From: Pseudomonadota bacterium
Lineage (GTDB): Bacteria > Desulfobacterota > Desulfobaccia > Desulfobaccales > 0-14-0-80-60-11
Length of the DNA: 8,003 nt
Direction: 5' to 3'
Assembly (NCBI GenBank): GCA_018897875.1
Contig: JAHIKF010000267.1
Location: 1-8,003, forward strand
Notes under the pieces: model-generated
What the model was told of the DNA's origin: nothing
What the model saw: the letters and a program-made list of their open reading frames with translations, nothing else
Databases searched by the model: none
Position numbers and translations under genes: made by a program
Shown: one piece after another, positions 1-5,857 of the stretch
Position numbering within the stretch: the first letter of the stretch is position 1
How the letters are laid out: the number at the start of each line of letters is the position of its first letter

Positions 1-14
1 GGTAATTGATCTTC

Positions 15-76
15 TGTAGGGGCGGACCCATGTGTCCGCCCTGGATCGAGGGCGCACACGCGGGTGCGCCCCTACA
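15..76. repeat. Nested palindromic repeat (two hairpins inside an outer inverted repeat)
   Basis: Outer 9-bp arms TGTAGGGGC (15-23) and GCCCCTACA (68-76) are perfect inverted repeats. Inside are two hairpins: GGGCGGAC/GTCCGCCC (20-27 and 34-41, 6-nt loop) and GGGCGCAC/GTGCGCCC (50-57 and 64-71, 6-nt loop). The layout resembles intergenic REP/BIME-type elements of GC-rich bacteria. No T-run follows on either strand, so a rho-independent terminator is not supported. It lies about 100 bp beyond the 3' end of the NYN gene. Confidence 0.75.
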
Positions 77-150
77 GGAAGAGGCTTTTCTTACTTCTAT
101 GAGCGCAACTTGGTATAACACGGTTGACCAAGCGATGTCGTTCCCTTTTT

Positions 151-185
151 GCTAACTGCTAAAAGCTAACTGCTAACTGCTAATA
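151..185 (-). repeat. Heptad tandem array overlapping a stop codon
   Basis: Five consecutive 7-bp units can be read on the plus strand: GCTAACT (151), GCTAAAA (158), GCTAACT (165), GCTAACT (172) and GCTAATA (179). On the minus strand the unit is TAGCAGT, the same NAGCAGT unit found at 4916-4942 and 5763-5790. The TAG stop codon of the minus-strand NYN gene (182-180) is the first three bases of one heptad, so the array begins exactly at the gene end. Confidence 0.8.
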
Positions 186-995
186 CTTATAATTCAAATC
201 AATATCCGAGGCCACAAACCCTTTTTCCCCCTCGGTGAGAGTGAACTCGAAGATATAATCCCGGGAGGGCAAATTTTCGCGATGTACTCCCGGCGGCAGG
301 TCCTTTTCCATGAAAAACACCGAGGTATAGGGAGATTCTTCCAGGCGGGTGTCGGTGACCCAGACCTTGCCGAAGCTGGCCATGAACCGGAAAAACCCGT
401 AGGAGCGGTCCTGAAAGTATTTGGTGCACACCCCCCGAACCCGGCTGCCCGCTTCCCCCCAGGGCGGGGCTCCGGCAAAAGGCGGCGTGGTGGGCAACAG
501 CCCCGGCACCAGGTATCCGGGCACGAACAGGTCCACCTCCCGGCGCAGCCGCGCCGAGACGTTGGCAAAGGCCACCAGTTCCACCCGGCACCCTTTGTTC
601 TGCGCCATGGTGACTACACTGCAGAAATCGCCGTCACCGGTGAACAGGTAGATCATGTCCAGACGGTCCGATTGGGACACGATGTCCAGGCCCATTTCCA
701 TGTCCAGGTTGGCCTTGCCGTACGTCCGGCCCGACTCATCGGTGTACCACCTGATGGGTTTCTCAATGGCTTTAAAACCTAAATCCCGCAGGGTGAGGAT
801 AAAATTCAAGGTGGTTTTGTAATTAGGATCAGAAATGGCGCGCTCTTCATCAATGGCGACGTAGGCATTCAGGCGCATCACTTCGTCGCCGTCCCGGCCG
901 ACAAAGCGCCGAATCACTTCATAGCGCATCCCGTAGCCGCCGCAACGCATGATATTCATGGAGTCCACATAGACCCCGACTCTCCGGTGTGACAT
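180..995 (-). CDS. NYN-domain (LabA/DUF88-like) protein with C-terminal cold-shock-like domain
   Basis: This encodes 271 residues. Residues 4-160 match the NYN fold of PIN-like metal-dependent ribonucleases. They show VYVDSMN (8-14, first Asp and Asn), KANLDMEMGLD (94-104) and TGDGDF (119-124), so the acidic metal-binding residues look intact. After a Pro/Gly linker (about 164-183), residues 186-266 resemble a cold-shock domain: RSYGFFRF (197-204) is RNP1-like, SVFF (225-228) RNP2-like, and FTLTEGEKGFVASDI (251-265) the closing strands. NYN proteins are known or predicted RNA nucleases, so an RNA-processing enzyme with its own nucleic-acid-binding domain is inferred; substrate unknown. The start at 995 is chosen because AAGGAG lies 10 nt upstream and homology begins there; an open frame to 1202 has no such support. 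The gene stands alone. The cold-shock call is by eye. Confidence 0.85.
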   Translation of the reverse strand: MSHRRVGVYVDSMNIMRCGGYGMRYEVIRRFVGRDGDEVMRLNAYVAIDEERAISDPNYKTTLNFILTLRDLGFKAIEKPIRWYTDESGRTYGKANLDMEMGLDIVSQSDRLDMIYLFTGDGDFCSVVTMAQNKGCRVELVAFANVSARLRREVDLFVPGYLVPGLLPTTPPFAGAPPWGEAGSRVRGVCTKYFQDRSYGFFRFMASFGKVWVTDTRLEESPYTSVFFMEKDLPPGVHRENLPSRDYIFEFTLTEGEKGFVASDIDLNYKY

Positions 996-1005
996 AATAA
1001 TCAAA

Positions 1006-1011
1006 CTCCTT
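1006..1011 (-). promoter_or_regulatory. Ribosome binding site deciding the NYN gene start
   Basis: AAGGAG on the minus strand lies within an A-rich run, 10 nt before the ATG at 995. It fixes the start there and rejects the 69-residue upstream extension. No convincing -35/-10 pair was found upstream. Confidence 0.75.
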
Positions 1012-1276
1012 TTTTCACTGCGACTAATATCCGCATGGAACCCGTGGCGCCCCTGGTCCTGGCCCCAAGAGAGGCTGGCCCGCCGGAGCCGGACGGGCTC
1101 TCCAACAATCGCCCTCTGCCTTCCAGGCCGGGAGCCGGTCAAATTAAGGGAAGTTTTTGCTTTTTCGCTTTTTTCGCCAGAGGGCCGTTTAATTCTCTTC
1201 AACCTACACTAATAACAGAGCGGACCTCCGGGACGCGGCCCCGGGCCATTTCCCCGATTCCCGGCTGTCTGCGGCC

Positions 1277-1295
1277 AGGCGGGCAAAGCCCGCCT
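1277..1295. repeat. Perfect stem-loop AGGCGGGC/GCCCGCCT
   Basis: The 8-bp arms are perfect inverted repeats with an AAA loop, lying in non-coding DNA. With the preceding CC the left side reads CCAGGCGGG, which also starts the palindromes at 2273 and 7161. No U-run follows, so it is listed as a palindromic repeat and not a terminator. Confidence 0.6.
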
Positions 1296-1570
1296 CCTGT
1301 CTTTGACTTTGAAATTGTAGAGAAAAACGGCGCCGGCCGCAAGCTAGTTCTCCCCGGAAGTGCCCTGGCCGTCACAGGGCCGGGGCCCCATGAACCTGCT
1401 TCCTGCCTGATTATCGCCGCGACCATCTCCCTGAACCGGGTCAGCCGCACCGATTTTCAAGCCCGGCCGACCTTATCTTAACTTATAAGACCATCGGGGT
1501 CGCTCCACCCCAAGGCGTCATTGCCCCCGGGGCCCCAATGCGGTAGAAAGAGCCTCTGGGAGCCTGGGCG

Positions 1571-3076
1571 ATGCGGGAAGTTTGGCGCATGTGGAATTAT
1601 TCGACCATGGTGGTCCTGACGGTGCTCACCGCCACCTGCCGGCCCCGGCAGCTGGCCGGGCGGGTGGGGATTCTGCTCCAGGATTTCGAGGCCCAGCTCG
1701 TCTCCACCCGGGTGGACCAAGAGGTGGCCTTCGGCCCGGAAAACCTGGGCCTGCCCCGGGAGGAGCTGCGGCGCCGGGTTGCAGAGTTTTTAGCCCACGT
1801 CGGGCTGGACGGGCTGGATGACCGGGACCCCGCCACCCTCTCCGGCGGGCAGAGGCAGCTCCTGGCCCTGGCCGCGGTCCTGTCCCTGGCGCCGAAGCTT
1901 TTGGTTCTGGACGAACCCACCACCGATCTCGATCCGGTGCGGGTGGAGGAACTCCTGGCCACCCTGGACCGCCTCAGCCGAACCCGGGACCTCACCCTGG
2001 TCTTCCTGGGAGAAGACCTGCGCCTGGCCCGCTTCTGCTCCCGGATCGTGCTCCTGGCCCGGGGTAAAATCCTGGCGGATGGCCCTGCCGAGGTGATCCT
2101 CCGGGAAGTGGAACGCCTGCGGGGGCTCGGCCTCAACCCGCCGGAGTTGCCCGCCCTGTTCCACGATCTGGGCCAGGCCACCCTCCCCCTCACCCTGGCC
2201 GAAGCGGTGGACCAGGCCCGGGGTTTGGGCTGGGACCAGCCTATCATAGCCGCGGGTGATCAAGCTTCTGAGCCAGGCGGGCGGGGACGCCCGCCCCACG
2301 AAGGTGAAATTCTGGCCCTGCGCCGGGTAAGCTTTGCCTATCCGGACGCCCCATTGGTTGTCCAAGACTTCTCCCTGGCCTTCCGGGAGCGGGAGCTCAC
2401 CGCCATCCTGGGGCCCAACGGCAGCGGCAAGACCACCGTGCTCAAGCTCCTCCGGGGCTTGCTCACTCCCCAAGCCGGAGAGGTATGGCAACCGCCAGAC
2501 GAAAAATTCCGGGTGGGCTATGTCTTTCAAAACCCCGATTACCAGCTATTCGCCGAGGAGGTCTGGGAAGAGGTGGCTTTTGGAGTCCGCCTCCTGGGCC
2601 TGTCGCCCCCGGAGGTGGAGCGCCGGGTTACGACCGCGCTTACCCGGGTTCACCTCCTGGACCTGGCCCGGGACGACCCCTTCTCCCTCACCAAGGGTCA
2701 GCGCCAGCGCCTGGCGGTAGCCGGGGTCCTGGCCCTGGCCCCCCAGGTGATCATCTTGGATGAGCCCACCACCGGCCTGGACCACCGGGAGCAGCAGGAC
2801 CTCTTGGGCCTGGCCCGGGAACTCCACGCCCAGGGGCACACGGTGATCATGGTGACCCACTCCATGTGGGCTGCCGCCACTTATGCCCGGCGCCTGGTGG
2901 TTCTTCTGGAGGGCAAGGTCCTCCTGGACGGCCCCGCCCGGGAGGTGATGGCCGAAAGGGAACTCCTGGCCCGGGCCCGCCTGGTACCCCCGGCGGTGGT
3001 GCAGCTCAGCCGGGGGCTGGGCTTTATGGCCCTGACCCCGGCGGAATTTTGCCAGCGCGTCGGTGGCCGGGCTTAA
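1571..3076 (+). CDS. Fused double ABC ATPase, ECF-transporter (EcfA1/A2) type, N-terminally truncated
   Basis: This 501-residue product contains two ABC ATPase halves as in fused energising ATPases of ECF vitamin/metal importers. The second half (about 246-470) is complete: GPNGSGKTT (281-289), Q-loop Q320 followed by NPDYQLF, LTKGQ signature (373-377), IILDEP (394-399) and switch His430. The first half starts abruptly at LAGRVGILLQDFEAQL (28-43, Q-loop). It keeps LSGGQ (90-94) and LLVLDEP (110-116), but has no Walker A, and the switch His is Glu148. Residues 1-25 look unrelated to the family, the start codon has only a weak GGGA upstream, and an in-frame TAG lies at 1544. I infer loss of roughly the first 60-70 residues of the ancestral gene, so this is probably a decaying gene, although the second half would be a competent ATPase module. 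No EcfT or S component adjoins it. Linker residues 235-243 are encoded by a palindrome. Confidence 0.8.
   Translation: MREVWRMWNYSTMVVLTVLTATCRPRQLAGRVGILLQDFEAQLVSTRVDQEVAFGPENLGLPREELRRRVAEFLAHVGLDGLDDRDPATLSGGQRQLLALAAVLSLAPKLLVLDEPTTDLDPVRVEELLATLDRLSRTRDLTLVFLGEDLRLARFCSRIVLLARGKILADGPAEVILREVERLRGLGLNPPELPALFHDLGQATLPLTLAEAVDQARGLGWDQPIIAAGDQASEPGGRGRPPHEGEILALRRVSFAYPDAPLVVQDFSLAFRERELTAILGPNGSGKTTVLKLLRGLLTPQAGEVWQPPDEKFRVGYVFQNPDYQLFAEEVWEEVAFGVRLLGLSPPEVERRVTTALTRVHLLDLARDDPFSLTKGQRQRLAVAGVLALAPQVIILDEPTTGLDHREQQDLLGLARELHAQGHTVIMVTHSMWAAATYARRLVVLLEGKVLLDGPAREVMAERELLARARLVPPAVVQLSRGLGFMALTPAEFCQRVGGRA
2276..2295. repeat. Palindrome inside the ABC inter-domain linker
   Basis: GGCGGGCG (2276-2283) and CGCCCGCC (2288-2295) form a perfect 8-bp stem around a 4-nt GGGA loop. 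The element is translated as part of a Gly/Arg/Pro linker (residues about 235-243) between the two ATPase halves. It resembles the stem-loop at 1277-1295, suggesting a palindromic repeat landed in a tolerant linker. Confidence 0.6.
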
Positions 3077-3112
3077 TTCCCGGCTTGCAGATGCGCCTGA
3101 GATTTCTTATGT

Positions 3113-3296
3113 TATATCGAATGCCAAAAGTTTTTTCCGTTATGGCACATGCCGCAAGAGCCAAAATCCCCCCTATCCCCCCTTTTCCAAAGGGGGGGAA
3201 CTTAGCGGAATTTCATTGAAAGTCCCCCTTTGAAAAAGGGGGATTTAGGGGGATTTAAGAACTATCAAACGGAAAGAATTTATGGCAACTGCTATA
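3113..3296. mobile_element. MITE-like element, copy 1
   Basis: The element is about 184 bp, non-coding, bounded by TA on both sides. Its ends are imperfect inverted repeats: TATATCGAATGCC on the left and GGCAACTGCTATA on the right, continuing inward to TTTTCCG and CGGAAAG. The interior has C-run/G-run inverted repeats able to fold into a long cruciform. A second copy lies at 6838-7010 in the same orientation, with 44 bp identical (3219-3262 against 6934-6977). TA flanks and lack of coding capacity fit a miniature element moved in trans by an IS630/Tc1-mariner-type transposase; that part is inference. It ends 46 nt before the zwf start and may affect its promoter. Confidence 0.8.
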
Positions 3297-3342
3297 AGAT
3301 AGGCGCAAAAAGCCACGGCAGGAGGTACGCTCAGGAACGCTT

Positions 3343-4811
3343 ATGACCACTATGGGCAACCACCACGTTGATCCGCACCTGTTGGTGGTGCTGGGCGCCA
3401 CCAGCGACCTGATGCGGCGCAAACTTCTCCCGGCCATCTATCGCCTCCGGACCGGTGGGGCCGTACCCGGCCCCCTCATCATCCTGGGGGCGTCCCGGCA
3501 GGCGGGACTGACGGACGAGGGCTTCCGGGCCCTGATCGCCGAAGCCCTGGCGGCTGAGGGCGTGGGGCCGGATGCCGCCGGCCCCTGGTGCCGCGACTGT
3601 CTCCATTTTCAGAGCTCCGGGCCGGGACGCCCGAGGATTTTCAGGCCCTGGCGGCTCGTATCCGGACCCTGGAGCAGGAACACCACCTGCCCGGCAACCG
3701 GGTGTTTTACCTGGCCTTGCCGCCCACAGCCTATATGGCGAGCATCAGTGGTCTGGGCCAGACCGGCCTCAACCAAACCCCGGGCTGGACCCGGCTGGTG
3801 GTGGAAAAACCCTTCGGCAGAGACCTGGCCTCGGCCACCGCCCTCAATGAGCAGATCCACCGTTATTTCGACGAATCCCAAATCTACCGCATCGACCATT
3901 ACCTGGGCAAGGAAACCGTCCAGAATCTCTTGATCTTCCGGTTCGCCAACGCCATCTTCGAGCCCCTCTGGCACCGCAACCTGGTGAAGAGCGTCCAGAT
4001 CACCGTGGCGGAAACCCTGGGGGTCGGAAGTCGGGCCGGGTACTACGATCAGGCCGGGGCCCTCCGGGATATGGTCCAGAACCACCTCACCCAGCTCCTC
4101 ACCCTCACCGCCATGGAGGTGCCGGTGGCCTTCGACGCCGAGAGCATCCGCACCGAAAAAGCCAAGGTCCTGCGGGCGATCCCGCCGGTAATGCCGGAAC
4201 ACGTCATCTACGGCCAGTATACCCGGGGCGCGGTCAATGGCCAGGAGGCGCCGGGCTACCGGGAAGAGCCGGGGGTCTCCCCTGACTCCCCTACCGAGAC
4301 TTTCGTGGCCATGAAGCTCAGCGTTGAAAACTGGCGCTGGCAGGGAGTCCCCTTTTATCTGGTGACCGGCAAACGCCTGCCCACCCGGTTCACCCAGATC
4401 GCCGTGACTTTCCGCTGCCCGCCGGTGTGGGTCTTCGATCCCCACTATGCCGGCACCTGCAGCCCCAATGTCATGGTGTTTACGGTACAGCCCGACGAAG
4501 GCTTCGATCTCCATTTCGAAGTCAAGGCCCCGGGGGAGCCCCTCCAGCTCAAGACCCAACGCCTCAGATATCGCTACTCCGAAGGTTTTGCGCCGCTGCC
4601 CGACGCCTATGAGACCCTTCTCCTGGACATCATGGCCGGCGACCAGACCCTGTTTGTCCGGGCCGACGAAGTGGAGTGGGCCTGGCGCCTCTACGCCCCG
4701 GCCCTGGACCCGCCGCCGCCCATGGTGCGGCCTTATCCCGCCGGCGCCTGGGGCCCTCCGGAGGCGGCCGCCTTGATGGAGTGGCCGGACCCCACGTTGC
4801 TTTATCGGTAG
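3343..4811 (+). CDS. zwf: Glucose-6-phosphate dehydrogenase (zwf), interrupted by a frameshift
   Basis: G6PDH oxidises glucose 6-phosphate to 6-phosphogluconolactone, making NADPH/NADH at the head of the oxidative pentose phosphate pathway (cytosolic). The first frame (from ATG 3343; AGGA 6 nt upstream) gives the dinucleotide-binding start GATSDLMRRKLLPA (residues 18-31), where the family usually has Gly for the Ser. From about 3621 the homology moves to another frame and runs to 4811: EKPFGRD, the active-site signature RIDHYLGKE (from about 3888), and YYDQAGALRDMVQNH with the conserved His. One extra G in the GGG at 3619-3621 restores a single frame of 489 codons, the usual G6PDH length, with a natural junction (SSG-AGTPEDF). 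Either a base-call/assembly error or a recent mutation explains it; the rest shows no decay. No pgl or gnd adjoins it. If the shift is real, the stranded frame ends at 3933. Confidence 0.92.
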
Positions 4812-4840
4812 ACCTTTGGCGAAAATTTCTCTATTATTGC

Positions 4841-4853
4841 GGAGGGAGGGGGG
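4841..4853 (+). promoter_or_regulatory. Purine tract resembling a Shine-Dalgarno site, separated from its gene by a repeat
   Basis: The tract GGAGGGAGGGGGG resembles an anti-Shine-Dalgarno target but ends about 90 nt before the ATG of the carbon-nitrogen hydrolase gene (4944). The intervening DNA is almost exactly the heptad-repeat element at 4856-4942. Removing that element would put the tract a few nt from the ATG, so it may be the displaced ribosome site. This is inference. Confidence 0.4.
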
Positions 4854-4855
4854 TA

Positions 4856-4942
4856 GCGGTCAGCGGTCAGCTTTCAGAAAAACCTAACTTATCCGGAATC
4901 TTGGGAAATCTCCCGACTGCTCACTGCTTACTGCTTACTGCC
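4856..4942 (-). repeat. Heptad-bordered repeat element, copy I (inverted relative to copy II)
   Basis: Read on the minus strand, the element has NAGCAGT heptads at one end (AAGCAGT, AAGCAGT, GAGCAGT over 4916-4942), a core containing TAGGTTTTTCTGAAAGC, and TGAAAGC/TGACCGC heptads at the other end (4856-4877). The same order appears on the plus strand at 5763-5838, with similar core patches (ATTCC, TAGGTTTTTTCTGAAAGC). The heptad end stops 1 nt before the ATG of the hydrolase gene. Its terminal heptads also match the array at 151-185. Confidence 0.75.
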
Positions 4943-4943
4943 T

Positions 4944-5750
4944 ATGTGGGTCGCGGCCATACAACTAAATTCCACTCTGGACCTGGAGGCCAACCTGGCC
5001 CGGGCCCAGGCCTTGGTTGAGGCGGCCGCTTCCCGGGGCGCCCGGCTGGTGGCCCTGCCGGAGCATTTCGCCTGTTTGGGGCGCGACGCCGACACCGCGG
5101 CCGCGGCCCAGCCCGTGGATGGCCCCCTGGTGACCCGCTTCCGGGAGTTGGCCGGAAAACTGGGAATCTTTCTCCTTATGGGTTCCTTCCCCGAACGCAC
5201 GCCCGGCAAGGCCCGGCCCTACAACACCAGCCTGCTTCTGGGTCCCCGGGGCCAGATCCTGGCCAGCTACCGCAAGCTGCACCTGTTCGACGTGGATCTG
5301 CCCGGCGCCCCGCCCTCCCGGGAGTCGGAGTTCACCCAACCGGGCGATGCAGTGGTGACCACGGCGCTGCCGGGCGAATCCTTTACCGCCGGGCTGTCCA
5401 TCTGTTACGACCTCCGCTTCCCCGAACTCTTCCGGGCCCAGGTGAACCGGGGGGCCAACCTCCTCCTGCTGCCCGCGGCCTTTACCACGACCACCGGCCG
5501 GGATCATTGGGAAGTGCTGCTCCGGGCCCGGGCCATCGAGAATTTAGCCTACGTGGTGGCGCCGGCCCAATGCGGGGAACACGTGCCGGGCCGCCGCACC
5601 TACGGCCGCTCCCTCATCATTGACCCCTGGGGGCTGATCCTGGCCCAGGCCCCGGACGGCGAAGGCGTTGTCATGGCCCGGCTGGACTACGAGCGGCTCC
5701 AGCGCCTGCGCCGGGAACTGCCCTGCCTGCGCCACCGGCGCCTGCCGTGA
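4944..5750 (+). CDS. Carbon-nitrogen hydrolase, Nit1-type (probable deaminated glutathione amidase)
   Basis: This 268-residue protein belongs to the nitrilase superfamily, which cleaves C-N bonds through a Glu-Lys-Cys triad. The triad is visible: Glu40 in LPEHF, Lys111 in YRKLHLFD, and Cys154 in SICYDLRFPELF, with the extra conserved Glu127 in RESEF. The stretches HWEVLLRARAIEN and YGRSLIIDPWG, and the C-terminal RLRRELPCLRHRR, closely resemble animal NIT1 and bacterial YbeM-type enzymes, which hydrolyse the deaminated by-product of glutathione. That substrate is inferred from similarity; other omega-amidases are possible. The length is normal and the start at 4944 matches the family N-terminus (MWVAAIQLNS), yet no ribosome site precedes it because a repeat abuts the ATG. 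The gene lies 132 bp after zwf and is flanked by inverted repeat copies. It is cytosolic, with no signal peptide. Confidence 0.9.
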   Translation: MWVAAIQLNSTLDLEANLARAQALVEAAASRGARLVALPEHFACLGRDADTAAAAQPVDGPLVTRFRELAGKLGIFLLMGSFPERTPGKARPYNTSLLLGPRGQILASYRKLHLFDVDLPGAPPSRESEFTQPGDAVVTTALPGESFTAGLSICYDLRFPELFRAQVNRGANLLLLPAAFTTTTGRDHWEVLLRARAIENLAYVVAPAQCGEHVPGRRTYGRSLIIDPWGLILAQAPDGEGVVMARLDYERLQRLRRELPCLRHRRLP

Positions 5751-5762
5751 GATAAGAAAAGT

Positions 5763-5838
5763 GAGCAGTGAGCAGTGAGCAGTAAGCAGATTGATGAAAA
5801 TTCCAGATGGGCTAGGTTTTTTCTGAAAGCTGAAAGCT
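5763..5838 (+). repeat. Heptad-bordered repeat element, copy II
   Basis: Starting 12 nt after the hydrolase stop, units GAGCAGT (5763, 5770, 5777) and AAGCAGA (5784) are followed by a core with TAGGTTTTTTCTGAAAGC and ending TGAAAGC TGAAAGC TC. This is the inverted counterpart of 4856-4942. The fkbM ribosome site follows directly, so the element occupies nearly the whole 107-bp gap between two genes. Confidence 0.75.
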
Positions 5839-5857
5839 CTCAAATAAAAGGAGACTT

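Larger units (their letters stand above)
996..1570. other. Gene-free interval between NYN gene and truncated ABC gene
   Basis: About 575 bp hold no gene I can support. Open frames here (for example plus strand 1035-1481) have Pro/Arg/Gly-rich, low-information translations, no ribosome site and no recognisable motif. Visible structure is a perfect 8-bp stem with AAA loop at 1277-1295, a GCCCTG/CAGGGC stem near 1362-1380, and an AT-rich palindromic patch TCTTA/TAAGA near 1475-1489. Any lost 5' end of the following ABC gene would be expected here, but I could not find its Walker A in any plus-strand frame. Confidence 0.6.

Noticed and set aside
282..782. Plus-strand open frame opposite the NYN gene
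   Set aside because: It is the antisense shadow of a gene with clear domain motifs; no ribosome site or motif supports it.
996..1202. Extension of the NYN protein by 69 residues at its N-terminus
   Set aside because: The extension is basic, low-information sequence without family similarity, and the AAGGAG site points to the ATG at 995.
1035..1481. Open frame of 148 codons on the plus strand
   Set aside because: Its translation is Pro/Gly/Arg-rich with no motif, no ribosome site, and part encodes a stem-loop; it looks like chance openness in GC-rich DNA.
1441..1640. Missing Walker A of the ABC protein hidden in another frame
   Set aside because: I read the plus-strand frames. The nearest string is GPNAVERASG in one frame, without Lys and Ser/Thr at the right places, so no P-loop is present.
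3600..3630. Programmed -1 ribosomal frameshift in zwf
   Set aside because: The codons CAT TTT CAG do not form an X XXY YYZ slippery heptamer, and a single added G gives a better protein junction; G6PDH is not known for recoding.
4916..4942. Heptad arrays as a CRISPR-like array
   Set aside because: Units are 7 bp and directly adjacent with no spacers.
5790..5825. TTGATG and TAGGTT as a promoter for fkbM
   Set aside because: The -10 match is only about half of the consensus and both boxes lie inside the repeat element.
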